Below, piece after piece: positions 44,800 to 56,297 of a stretch of DNA of 64,000 nucleotides. A model generated the notes under the pieces. It ran no database searches and was not told where the DNA came from. It saw only the letters and a list, made by a program, of their open reading frames with translations. A program made the translations under genes and the position numbers. Location of the stretch: the NCBI GenBank assembly GCA_011319805.1, contig SJRY01000048.1:62001-126000 (forward strand). The letters are read 5' to 3'. Positions within the stretch are counted from its first letter, which is position 1, and every line of letters begins with the position of its first letter. The stretch is from Macrocybe gigantea (lineage: Eukaryota > Basidiomycota > Agaricomycetes > Agaricales > Callistosporiaceae).

Positions 44800-47700
44800 T
44801 CAATTGGTATCTTGCTGCCAACGTCTATGTCCAATTCCCATTCCAACTTGAACCAGCATCTCCAGCGAGGCCTTTCCGTTTATCACAAGGTCTTCGTCCC
44901 ACTCTACGGCACCCTTTTCAAATAGTATAACAATTGTAGAACCCCCTGTACGACAGGAGTCAGAAATTGGCGTATCCCAGAGATAACAACCACGCACCAA
45001 ATGCGAAATAGCCAAATTCTTGACCTCGGTGGACAAAATCGCCTTCCTTGACCGTCGTCTTGATGCTTCTGACCATCATGGCCCCGACATAGACGGCCAT
45101 TACACGACTGAATTGTGGGCTATCGATGGGCACTATCTTGCGAGCATTCTCACCGTACACGTCCAGAGCGGTTCTAATAGCCTGCGGCTATACAGACAAG
45201 TGAGCATCGATCACGATGAAAGGACACGCAGCATGCACATTGACAGTATAGTATTCACCAGCGATGTAGGTCATCTTTCCGATCGTGCCTTCCACCGGAG
45301 AGTGGAAGCGATGATAGTCTTGAGGTGCAAGTCGGAAAATGGCCAATGCGCCGCCTACGTATCTGTCCAACTGGTTGGCGTATGCCTCCCCGAGAAGCTT
45401 TCTGACAGTAAAATCACGGCCCTTGATCCACAGACGCGTCGCTTCATCCACACTCGAGAATGCCATCATGCGGCAGTCCGCGGCGCTCACAAGGCGATAT
45501 GGATCGTCCGGTTCATCGATGGGTCGGGCTGCAGGCTTGAGCTTCCTGTAAAAGAATTCGTTGAAGGTTCCTAGAATGCAGATCAGAAGATATTGTTATG
45601 AATCGATAACGATGGCTTACTGAAGGAATCCAAAGGATCCAGAATCTCATCAACATTGAGGCCATGAAACTCTACGAAAGCCGGAATATCGCGTGCCGAC
45701 TCCGGCGAGTCATACTTGATACCTTGCTTGATGGACAGACTTGAGAAGCTTGCGAGCTCTCACCCTTTCCATCCGGCTCGATGCTCCCTGATCGGTTTTA
45801 GCCTTGGAATGCTTGGGGTAGCTGGAGTCACATACTTTGTAGAGCAGACGAATGCCAAGCCGGACATAAACCTGCATTTTCTCCTCCTCGAGCTGGCCGG
45901 TAATACGGTTTTGAACAATGATATTGACCGAATTCTGATTCCAAAGTCATCGTAAGACATTGCGAGAAGAAAACGGAATACCACATACTGCACCCAGCTT
46001 GTAGTCGCCACTAGATACTTTGCTGATGATCTTCGTGTACCACTTCCTTTGGGCCTGGCTGGCGGTCACAAAGTTACCCACCATGATACTGTCCACCTTG
46101 CCCCAATCTTGGCTAGCGCACATCGCAAGGTGAGTGACAATATCCCTCTCCGCCTTGGAACTCAAGCGTGGATGGTGGCACAGAGGGCAATTCTTGACGT
46201 TGATCACACGCTCAAAGGGGTCCTCCATGCTGGACGCGGAGGTAGACGAGGCCTCCTTCGCAACCAAGGTCTTCTTTCTATGCTGGAGGTGTGTCTTCTT
46301 GGCCTTTGGGGTCGGCGCGCTAGCGTCTCCGGCTTGAGGTACTGCTTCTCCAATAGAAGGCGAGCTAGGTATGCCGTTGGAGGACGACTCCTCACTGGCA
46401 TCCTCGGAAGATGAAGATGTCGAGTTGAACGATGCTTGGCGTTGCCCAGTGTGCTTCACAACCCGGCCTGCATCTTGCTAAGGCAGTTCAGAGGGCTCCG
46501 TCTGGTATGGCCCGGGGATGAATGGCTTCTTGTCATCGTGTGGCATCCCGACGTGTGGCGGGCCGGAAAAATCGAGTTTGTCGAGATCGAGGCCGCTGGT
46601 GTTGTCGTTGAATGGCGTCGGGCTGACGCTGCTGTCCAGGCCATCGCCGCCACTGTCCTCTATTTTGCGTTTCTCGCTGTCAGGCCGGCGGAGCTCCGTC
46701 TCGAGGCACTGTATCACTTCTTCGAACGTGAGCTCGTCCTTGTGAGATTCTTTGTTGTTGCGAGTAAAGAAGGAGTGGATGGTCGAGCGTGTAAGAGTCG
46801 AGTTGAGGGAGTCAAGCATCGAAGTGAGTTCGAGATGGGAGATTGTGTCGGTATCGTCGGTATCATATTGCTTGAGGTATGTGCGCCAGAACGTCTGGCG
46901 AAGGGCATCATAGGGCTGGTATTTTGCTCTGGCGGAGGACGAATACACATCAGATGAGAACGGTGATCAGAACATGGGAAACAAACCGAATCTTGATGGC
47001 AGGACTGAACTTGGAATCCCAAGCCGACCCGTTACCACCCATAAGGGACAGCTTCATCTCAGTCAGGTCGTGTTCACCCTTTTCCTTCTTGTCACATAGA
47101 CCCGTGATGGGGTCAGGCTGCGGCGCATCCTTGATCAGTTCGTTGATGTTGAAAGACGCATCGCCGATATGGTCATTGCTCGAGAGCTTGTCCCAGTCGA
47201 GTATGGAGAGCTGGACTTGGAAGGAAGTTTCGTACCGGCGGATGTGGAAAAGGAGCTTTTCGTCCCAGACCGGGTTCAGTGAATGGCGGACGACGCGAGT
47301 TCGAAAGACCTTCTTGCTGAATGAGACAACCACAAATGGATCCATGTCCCAGCCAGCTCGGGTCACTGTAGGTGGGTCAGGAGGATGAATCGCGGAAAGC
47401 ATAATATGGACTGACTGTTTTTGAACTTGGGTAGGTCATCCGCGCTTTGGATCTCCAACATGACGATGCCGACGATGTCGTCTGCGGCATCCATAGCCAA
47501 CTTGTACCCTTCCTTGCTCTTTCGGCGTCTTCGGCCGCCGGGCTCTGCTGCAGAATCGGACAGGTTGCCGCTGATGAACGACTTGCTAAAGCGCTTCTTC
47601 TTGTCCTTCTCGCTGCCTTCAGATTCGGTCTCGGGAGCGGACGCGGGGGTACCTGGGATCAGTGCACCAGTGACGGGGTCCTGAGCAGGAGCCGGAGATG

Positions 47701-48033
47701 GAACTGTTGAGGGCGGAGTATTCAAGTTGCTAGAAGACAAGGTATGGGACAAGCCAGAGATCTGGCGCGGAAGGGTATGCCGAACTTTTTGAAGCCGGGA
47801 GAGGAGGGGGTCTTGGGCGACTTTTGGGGCACTGCAGAGGTAGGAATTAGGGCAGAGAGAGGGGTCTTGGCTGTTGGAGTCTGAGTGGAGTCGGGGCTCA
47901 TTTCGGGATTGGGGGAGCTGGGGAGGATATTCAACTGAGGAAGAGCCTTGGCCTGCTGGCGTTGGAGCTCGGACTGGTCGGTGGCAGTGGTGGTAGTGGG
48001 TGGGGTATAGAGCTCTGAAAGAGGAGTTAAATT
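44800..48033 (-). CDS. PSD2: phosphatidylserine decarboxylase PSD2, C2-domain type, with frame breaks
   Basis: Makes phosphatidylethanolamine from phosphatidylserine in endomembranes. The N-terminal linker [20 protein letters not shown] leads into a first C2 region ([20 protein letters not shown]). A second C2 follows ([40 protein letters not shown]). Then come an EF-hand-like stretch ([17 protein letters not shown]), a C-x2-C...H...C motif (CPLCHHPRL to HLAMC) and the catalytic domain ([36 protein letters not shown]). The autocleavage site GGST lies in [15 protein letters not shown]. The stop is at 44800. Breaks: a frame change near 47740, an in-frame TAG at 46478-46480, and a one-base loss near 45736-45741 before SIKQG. 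No separate start codon is evident: the frame continues upstream from ATG14. Confidence 0.85.
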
Positions 48034-49095
48034 GCTCAGCACGTCCCCGGCCTGGCTGAGCGGGATCTCTATGCTCTGCATGTGTGCGAGATAGCATACG
48101 TCGTAGATCAACATCGCCAGCACCGTGGTGAACGACGATGACGAGTGTGCCTGCGTTGACGGGTCCATCTCGACGTACGACTCGGACGACACTGGGATTA
48201 TAGATGACGCCGGGTTGCCGCTCTGGCGAGAAGTGCCGCTGCCCATTGGAGAGGGTGGGGATGGCTTCGGCGACGGCGTAGATGACAGATGCAATGGATG
48301 TCTCATGTGCCACCTAATTAAAAATCCGCAGTCAGCGCTCCTGAAATGGAAGAGCTGCTATTTACCGTGCCCATCCGCCACTTTCAGCGCCCTTGTTGGC
48401 ACCGATGAACGGCTGCCCAACGCCTAGCCTGTTCCCCGACCATGTTATTTCAAATGGGAGCTTGATGCTGAGGTAGAACATGAGCAACGATAAGAAGTGT
48501 ATGGTGTGAGTGATGACGGCGTTGATGTGATCCGGGGGGTATCCTAGCGCGGGCGTCAGGTCTTTTTGGCAAGCTGTGATAAATGTGGCTCACTTCTAAT
48601 GTCGCCCGGGATGGGCAGAATCAGATCCCCAATGGTCCATTCGCCCTTTGTGCCAGCCTTGCCGCTGATTGGAGGCCGCCCGCCGACCTCGACGACGTTG
48701 AATACCTCTACTAGTTCTTGAACAAGGCCAGACCTCGCCCGCGCCAGCGTCAGGCCGAGGGCATGCAGCTGCTGAGCTTCACGTGCGATGGACTGGTTTG
48801 ACGATGGAGGCGACGATGAGACGAGCTTTGCCACCGAAAGGGTGCGCCTTCGCTCCGCCAAGTTCTCCCTGAGTCAGCGTAATCGGTCCCGTTCTGCATC
48901 TTGCTCAGTAAAAGACGAAGAGGGGCCACAACGACCTCGGACACACTCTTATCGTTCTCCTTCTTGAGCTTTGCCAGAGCATTCACGACCTGGTCGATTC
49001 GGCTCTGATAGTCTGCCAGCATCGTCCTACGAATCCTCGCCGGCGCGATCGCGTCCAGCGCCTGAGACGCTTTCTTGACGTGATCTTTTCCCTAA
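48034..49095 (-). CDS. ATG14: ATG14-like autophagy protein, truncated at both ends
   Basis: ATG14/UVRAG-like subunit of the autophagy phosphatidylinositol 3-kinase complex. The first recognisable codons (about 49095) read KKASQALDAIAPARIRRTM, then the coiled-coil DYQSRIDQVVNALAKLKKEN. After a poorly placed intron come AERRRTLSVAKLVSSSP, GLTLARARSGLVQELVEVF, GKAGTKGEWTIGDLILPIPG, YPPDHINAVITHTIHFLSLL and LAMLIYDVCYLAHMQS, ending AGDVLSNL. Family members normally begin with a Cys-rich segment and end with a longer C-terminal tail; both are missing. A TGA at 48874-48876 is in frame with AERRRTLS but may be intronic. The frame runs straight into PSD2. Confidence 0.75.
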
Positions 49096-49261
49096 GCGGA
49101 TATTTGTCGGTGTTTATCGGAGCTAATCCCATTTTCGCTTGCCAGCGTGTCAAGGGAAATTGTCGAGTAGTTTCTAGGTCGTGTGGCGTCCGCTTTTTCC
49201 TCGTTTCCGACGAGTGCGACTCTGCTTGCCCCCTCAGATGTGAATTGTGAATTCATTAATC
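49096..49261. promoter_or_regulatory. short divergent region between ATG14-PSD2 and CHO2
   Basis: Only about 165 bp separate the first ATG14-like codons (minus) from the CHO2 start codon (plus). If the N-terminus of ATG14 is truly absent, this is a joint promoter for PE synthesis and PE methylation genes. No inositol-responsive element (TTCACATG type) was seen, although CACATCTGAGG-like sequence occurs. Confidence 0.35.
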
Positions 49262-52200
49262 ATGTCCTCCCCGCAGAGCTATGTACGGCAGCGCAAAGCA
49301 AATTGTGCAGCTGATGTCGCGTCCGCCAGTGCTGACCACAGCGATGAGCCAAGTGTCAAACCGCGACGCGAGGAGATCGTCTGGGGCAAGCCCAGCGGTG
49401 AAGGTGAAGCTCGTCCCATGATCTTAGCTTGCGTATCTGACTTCATCTTTTTTTACTCTGCGCGTGGTCACAGTGTTCCGCGTGCCTACGACACACGACG
49501 TGCTGACCACGCTTTTCCATCCCGGATATCGCAAGAGCCACCTTGATCTGCTTAATCTTGGCATGCTGGGGCTCCAGCTCGTGATCTTCTTCCTACTGCC
49601 GCGCGGCGCGGCCCGGGTTTTCTTCTTTTTCTACTTTGCATTCTGGAGGATCGCATATGACGTCGGTCTGGGCTGGGTCCTTACAAAACAAAGCAAAAAG
49701 AAATGGATTGTGCGAGAAATCCACAGGCTAGGTTGGCTCGATGCCGATCGATGCCCCCATGTCAGAGAATGGATCAAGAAACAGCTCGTAGACAAAATGG
49801 GCAAGGATTACTCTTTTGATGTTCGTGTTACGCTATTCGATACTGTCGCTTTTCAAGACGAACTCACGCTTTTGAATCAATCAGGAATTGCCACTAGAGT
49901 ATAATACATGGCTCTTGTTTCGCCAACTCGTAGATGTTATTCTGGTCAAGTTTGGTGATATTGACAGATTGCCAGAATCGTTTTTGACGTCAATGTCTTC
50001 TCCCTTTTTCCAGCGATTTCTTGTCATACTGCATGTTTGCCTTTTCCTGTTTTCGTGTTCCGGAGGGTCTTTCCATTGCTGTTCATATCATGAGGTGCGT
50101 GTATTTCCATCAAGACGATCACCGCACGTCTCAACCTAAACCTTTTTTTTCTAGGTGGCTTGGCGGTATAGCTCTTATTGGCTTCAATCTTTGGGTCAAG
50201 ACGGAAGCCCATAACGTCGTCAAAGATTATGGTTGGTATTGGGGTGATTGCTTCTTCCAACGTGGTGCCTTGGTGTTCGACGGCGTTTTTGAGCTTGCCC
50301 CTCACCCGATGTATTCAGTAGGTGCGTGACATTGGCATAGTATTCTCAATTTCTTTTATTGACACTTTATCATCTATAGGGTATGCGGGATATTATGGTC
50401 TCTCCATGCTTGCAGGCAGCTATGCTGTTTTATTTGTTAGTCTTGCTGCTCATGCTGCACAGTTCGGTTTCCTCGTGTTCTTCGAAAACCCTCGTAGGTC
50501 TCCATCATTCGACGGGAAGTGCCAGCCGTCTTATGTATGGCTTGAACATGCATGTAGACATTGAACGCCTGTATGGCCAACGCAAAGCTATTGCCAAACG
50601 CGTTCCAGTGCATATAGCAAAGTCGCGCTCCGTTTCACAAGCAAACAGTGGCTCCAGCACGGCGATTTCCGGCACTGTAACGCCCATGATCGATGCGGAT
50701 GCAATCGACCTGTTGTCAACGCCTGCGGCGACAGAGGGGGAAACGGCCACGGACACGGAGCTCGAGACCGAGACCGAGGACGAAAAAATACTTTCTGAAG
50801 AAATTAACTTCGGCAAGATCGCGATGCATCACCCGACGTCTTCGATATGTAGCACTGCGTCGTCGTCCAACGGTACCAGGATCCAGGCGAGTAGGCCCCG
50901 CCGAAAGGTCCTTTCGCAGCACGACCTCCTCAACAAGTACTTCAGAAGAGATACAGTCGTATTGCGGCACGTTGATCTCCTCAGGTATTTGTCACTTTGT
51001 CACTTCTATACTTGGCCTTTGACTTTCCCATCTGCAGAGCAAACGACGCCACGCTTGTCCTTCTTATCACGTACGCCCTCGCGATTGCCTTCCTCCCCCA
51101 TCTCCCGGAGAAAGCCATACTTCGCTTACATTTTGTCCATGCGTTAATGTGGTGCTTGCTCCATTATGTTGGCTTGGGGCTGCTCCTGAAGGCGCAAAGT
51201 GAAAGCAAGTTCATTGTCCGCCATTTCATGAAGTACTACCATTATCCGAGCAACGATCGTGGCGTGGCGATCGTTGAGGCTTTCGCGAATTGGAAAGTTA
51301 TCTACAACACGAGTATGGTCATGATGTATGGTATGTATTTTTACGTCGCTCTCATTTCGTACAGTACCATAATTCATTTTGAATTTGCCAGCTTCCTGTA
51401 TCGGCGTAGTCTGGAAGGCGTACTCTATTCCAAATGCCTGGGGTGTTGGAAATGAATTGCTGCACCACACCCTGGGAATCGTACGTCCACACAGCATCGA
51501 CTCATGCGTTCAAGAACTAGGTTTTGCTGAAATGCTGCTCCGCTAGCTCCTCATTGGCTTGCATGTGTGGTCCAGCATGGAATCCTTCGAAGTGCTTGGC
51601 CTGTTTGGTACATCCGCCCATAACAAGAAAGGCCCAATCCTTATCCTGATCGGTGTCTTTTCCCCTTAGGTTGGTTCTTCGGCGACTTTTTCATGGAGGA
51701 GTTCCCCGCGAACCTCGAGTACACCGGAATCTACCGGTGAGTGTCTCCTTTGTTCTTGTCCCATTAAATAATGCGATGATCACGCAGATACCTCAACCAC
51801 CCTGAAGCAATGGGTGGGGCTGCCTGGTTTGGCCTTGCCCTTATCAGCGGAAGCAAGTTGGTCCTCTCACTCGCGGTCATCAGACATGTCGCCAATTGGT
51901 GGTTCCTCAGCCGTGTCGAAAAGTACGCACCCTGATCGCGCTCTGGCCTTTCGATCGAGCGGCTCACATGAATTCATCGCCCGTCTCACGCAGTCCTCAC
52001 ATGCGAAAGCTGTACGGTGATTCCCTGCGCAAGGACGCAGGCTTTGTGAAGGTGATGAAGAGTGTCGCGAGCAAGAACGCCCGATCGCTCGAGTCCCGCG
52101 CAAGAAAGCATGCTCCCAAGCTAAGAAAAGTCGTGACAGAAGTGAAGGGAACGTTTGACAAAGTTTATGAAGAGACCGCGGACGCAGTCGAAGAATTTCT

Positions 52201-53366
52201 GGCGAAATGTTCGTTGTTGTTTCTGCTTTATCCCTCGGATCCGACGGGCGATCTGTGCGAATTGCTAATTGCTAATTGACATGTTTTAGCCCGTCCCGTC
52301 ATATCTGAAGTCATGGAAGACACCAAGATTCTGCTTCAGCAATCGAGAGAGAAGCTCGTTATTACGTGCGTCTTTGGAATATTCCACAACCGTGCTCGAA
52401 AAGCCGGATACAGCGAGCTGACCTATGGGGTTTTCAGTCGAGTCGCCAGCGATCTATCGTCTTTGGACAGATCGAAGTACAAGATCAACATTTTGCCTGG
52501 GTCGACCAGTGTCAAGGCTTTCCATCTCGGAGAACCCATCCAAGTGAAATACGAAGTTCCACACCAACATTCCCGTAAAGACTGGATCGGAATGTACCGA
52601 GTGCGTACTTTGGAATTGAAGTTACTTCTTCGAGCGTGTCTGAAACGGTGATCAGGTCGGAGCAAACAAGTCGACGCTGGTCACCAAGACGTCGTCGCTC
52701 GGAATGTGGGTGCCCGTCCACAACGAGGAGTGGGTTGGAGATATTCCTTTAAGCTCGACTTCGGCGCGGCCGCCCTCTCCTTACGGCTCAGAAGTCGGTG
52801 TCGTTACTTTCAAAGGTAACACCTTGCCGTGGATGGTTGGCAAGTACGAGGTACGCGATAAGTATTTGATATGTTGAAGATGAAGGCTGACTTGGTCTCC
52901 AGATTCGATATCACCATGACGGCAAGTACAATGTTTTGAGTATGGATGGCCCTTTGGAAATCTTCGGTATGTCCTGTCTTGTCTGTGTCTTGATCGTGGG
53001 CCGAGTCTGTTCTGTCCAGTCGACAAGCCATCCGAATACAACTTCGACACTGTTCGGGAGACACTCGCGCAGATCGTACCTCTCTGCCTCGATTCTGACC
53101 CATCCCTCGTCCCACTGTCTTGTAAAGAGGAAAGAACACCAGATATGGATCGTCCCAGTCCTTCATCAGAAACCGAAGATCCGGAAGCCGAAGTACGGGA
53201 CGCGGATGATTTTGCCTTCTGGTCAGAGGATCAAGCCAAACGGATTTGTCTAGCGATTCAACAGATCTTCGGCGTGGAATACGCCCCTGATGTCATCGTT
53301 GCGGATGCCAACTTAACTGCCCTTGCAAATCGGATATTGGTCTCCAAGGAAATACTCACCTCATGA
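49262..53366 (+). CDS. CHO2: phosphatidylethanolamine N-methyltransferase CHO2
   Basis: ER membrane enzyme making the first methylation of phosphatidylethanolamine toward phosphatidylcholine, using S-adenosylmethionine. The ATG at 49262 opens [18 protein letters not shown]. Membrane segments include [60 protein letters not shown] and [20 protein letters not shown]. The methyltransferase motifs appear twice: [20 protein letters not shown] near 50380 and [11 protein letters not shown], then [20 protein letters not shown], near 51600-51840. A loop rich in Glu/Thr lies at 50690-50830. The C-terminal half ends [13 protein letters not shown], stop at 53364-53366. All exon joints, more than ten, are in phase with no stop, so the gene appears intact. 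Confidence 0.92.
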
Positions 53367-53996
53367 TTTCTTCTTTTTCTTTGTCTCTTCCGTTAACTTT
53401 CATGACATCATGCCTTGTCATGTGTCATGTGCTTGACCTCCATTGTCCGGTCCTTATGGAGTTTATTCGACGAGAATATTTGTAGAATCTAAGTTTTCTG
53501 CAATAGATGAACTTTATTTCGTAACTCAAACATTCAGGATGTCGGCTTTTCGAGCGGATGCTTGGTCAAAATCGCTGCAGTCCAATACTGGACCGAGCGT
53601 GGCAACAGAAGAACCAATCCCTCACCTGGGCAGTTGCGCTCATGGAGCGAATTTTACACGGTTGACCGATTATACCTGCTCATGTTGCACGCAAGGGTCG
53701 GCAATGCGAGACATCTTAACGTGTACACACATACGTGCTGGGCCAGATTTATCCTTATCGATCCGATTTCATTGAGGAAAGAGCGCTCGGTCATGTAAGC
53801 TCGCTGCCGTTTTGAACGAGGCTTAATCCCCGATGTTCGGCTGACAACCATTTGTCATCTACGTCGCAGGTCCTTTGCTAGGTCTAAATCGTCCTCTTCA
53901 TTATCTTTTTCTTATTAGGCTGCTTCTGATCTCGAGCTTTCCACAGCGCTCCAGCACAGAAGCGATGCAATGCTTGGGTCGAGACAGGAACACATC
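53367..53996. other. intergenic between convergent CHO2 and ALKBH6, no gene seen
   Basis: About 630 bp with short open frames on both strands, none recognised. It should contain both 3' ends. Confidence 0.45.
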
Positions 53997-55241
53997 CTAC
54001 GTCCGCATAAATGACTTGGCGCTAGATACGCGCCCAATATCACGACAGGTTAGGCTGTATCTAACGTCTCGGTGCAGGACACCGCCTTCTTTGACCATCT
54101 TTTTTATTTCCTCATTGGACAGCATCCTCCAATTTGCAATTTCCGAACCGAGGTCAGCGAGTTTGGGTGGGGCACCGTCTGTTCCAGGTATTATGCGATC
54201 TTCCGAAATTTCCCTGATGCTTTAAAGGTATGCTCTCATCTCAGCTTTTCTGGATGTTTTCGGGTGGGAAGCTTCCTCACCTATGCAGATGTTCGGTATA
54301 CATTTTGCTTGTGGTTACAACAAGGCTTCGTGGTTCCAGGAGGACAGTTAGGACAGGCGAGGGATCAATGGACCGCCCAACACGGTGTTGGGAACGGTCA
54401 GTGTCGTTCGGTGAGAGGAACACCGACTCAGACGGCCGATATTGATGGTAATGAAATACGGTATGGGAGCCCAGCGAGATCGTCGCGACGATAGGGTGAT
54501 AAGCCGGACCATCCTGATGAGGCTGTATACGCACTTGCACTTCAGACGCTATCCCCACCAGAGCCATGATAATTCGTATACCATTATTCCTTGCCCCGGT
54601 AGATACTAATTGCATGGATTTCAGCCGGCCGACGCATTACAGCATTCTACGTACCTCGTTTATGATGACGTGATTCGGCGCACCGTGAGGCGACGAATCA
54701 AAGAAACCGCTGGCCTTGAGCCGTGTCATAATGTCGGGGCTGCACAGAACATACCGTCACAAAGAACATTCCAAACTCAAGCTTCTTCGGCGTACTAGAC
54801 AACCAAAAACGGGGGCAGTGCTTGAGTTATGAGGGTGTTCTTGGCGGTGACTTCGCCTCCTAGCAGAAAACGTCTGTTAAAATCCCAGCGGTGACGTACG
54901 GCTTGAGGCGGCTGACCCCATATTTGAAGTCTGCGTAAGCGTCAGCTTTAAGAGGTACATTTAAGAAAGGACACGTTACCTACCGACGATTCGACAGTCG
55001 TTTCCACTTCTTTTGGGGAGTCTCCCTTATCTGTTACGAGCAGGGGTTCTGTTCATTCCGTTTTCGATGAGCCACTTTTGCTTACCTTGCGGATGAGGTA
55101 TTCCTCTTCCTCTCTCTAGGGAGGGTGTTACTGTAGGTTCTGGGAATACGAATGCCGTTTTACCGTCACAAAGTCTGGAACGTAAAAGCACTCGTGTTGG
55201 GGTATTCGGTGCTGGTCCAGTTCAATAATTACTGGTTCCAT
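53997..55241 (-). CDS. ALKBH6: ALKBH6-type 2-oxoglutarate/Fe(II) dioxygenase
   Basis: AlkB-family dioxygenase. The start at 55241 reads MEPVIIELDQHRIPQHE, then CFYVPDFVTREEEEYLIRK across an intron. Short exons follow: IRETPQKKWKRLSNRR, LQIWGGEVTAKNTLI and DIMTRLKASGFFDSSPHGAP with NHVIINE. YLPGQGIM is a 24-nt exon. The iron motif HxD is in PHQDGPAYHPIVATISLGSH. The distal His lies in SKMYTEHLH, and the 2-oxoglutarate Arg in VRYSLTCRDI. The end is SAKSFMRT, stop at 53997-53999. One joint after LPPF (about 54790) is not resolved and may contain a microexon. Otherwise the gene reads cleanly. Substrate unknown. Confidence 0.82.
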
Positions 55242-55890
55242 CCTACGTTTCGACATGGGACAAGTCGCTCAGATTACCTAATCGCCAACAAGAACTTCTT
55301 CCGGCGTATTCGGACGCCGTTAGGTCAGCGTACTGGTGTCTAAGCGCTGACGGCCTGCTGGCGATCGTTTCCCGCGTGAATAGACTCGTGAATCCGTTGC
55401 CTTCAACAGCGGTGCGATCATTGCTTCATATCGTACCGAAATGATGAACTACAAACAGCACCGTCGCGAATAGATGTTAGGGCATCTCATGAAGGGCTTT
55501 TTTCAAGCTTGCCGTACTATGCACCGCTGATTAGGGCATTGAAACTAGACCGAATTCTTTTGCCCCTTCTGTACAAGTTCTTAGGGCACCCTGTTTTAAG
55601 CAGGAATTGAACACTGAAACGTGTTGACTATAGACGACAACACGCGCATGATATTTCACAGGACTTCCGATGAAGAAAGGCAATTCCCTGCATTGTCGTC
55701 TTGACCTCGAGGCACAGAAAACGCACGGCGCGGCTGGGCTGGGGATCATTCGGATCGGCCATTGCCTGAGACCCTTGTTTGAACCTAGCAGATCTGACTG
55801 AAGCACGCCAGTGAATTGCAACTTATTGCCTAGCTCACATACTTGATGGCATATCAGAAGTCATAGGTATGCTACAAAAATAGATTACAT
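55242..55890. other. intergenic, no gene seen
   Basis: About 650 bp between ALKBH6 and the short zinc-cluster gene. No convincing coding sequence on either strand. Confidence 0.4.
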
Positions 55891-56297
55891 CTACACGCTC
55901 CAGAATGGATCTGATACATTACGAGAACGAATCACAGGTACGGACGAGCCACTTGATAGTCGGTCTATTTCTGAGCGCTCCTGAAGGCGGAGGTAAGCTG
56001 TCTGCGTTGATAGTGACAGGAGCAACGAGGCCATACACAGGTGTATAAACACAAGGATAATTGCGTCGGTTACAATTTCCGCAGGAAGGCCGGCCTCCGT
56101 CGCATTTCAGTTTTCTTCCTAGTATAATCATAATTTCAGGACAAATTCGGTGCAAAGTAAGAAGAGTCTTGACCTCGGCAGAACTGGCAAGCCATGGGCG
56201 TTCGTTTCGGTGTTCTAGGGCTTTCAAACTGAGGCTTGGTGTTGGAGGAATTATTTTGATCATTTTCCTGTTGTGGAATCGTCAGGGAAAAGCCTAG
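55891..56297 (-). CDS. short Zn(II)2Cys6 protein, 5' end unplaced
   Basis: After an acceptor-like CACTAG at 56297 the frame reads QQENDQNNSSNTKPQ, then ESPRTPKRTPMACQFCRG. A GTCAAG...CTAG intron follows, then RKLKCDGGRPSCGNCNRRN with YPCVY. The six cysteines have spacing C-x2-C-x6-C-x6-C-x2-C-x6-C, a complete zinc binuclear cluster with the basic linker RGRKLK. A second intron (GTGTATGG to CAACGCAG) leads to TAYLRLQERSEIDRL and a stop at 55891. The protein is short, with little beyond the DNA-binding cluster, a type seen in Agaricomycetes. The first exon is upstream and not located. Confidence 0.65.

Noticed and set aside
46436..46957. Long plus-strand open frame
   Set aside because: It is antisense to clearly recognised PSD2 C2/EF-hand-like sequence on the minus strand.
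47363..48313. 317-codon minus-strand frame starting MAHETSIAS
   Set aside because: Only its 3' part (from about 47740) is the PSD2 frame; the upstream part is an out-of-frame reading of the ATG14-PSD2 joint.
40131..48876. Possible non-standard genetic code, because several conserved genes contain TGA or TAG
   Set aside because: Both codons also end intact genes (CHO2, the hAT transposase), and the internal ones fit C-to-T changes or unseen introns.
53367..53996. Short open frames between CHO2 and ALKBH6 as an extra gene
   Set aside because: All are under about 110 codons, not conserved-looking, and the interval is needed for two 3' ends.
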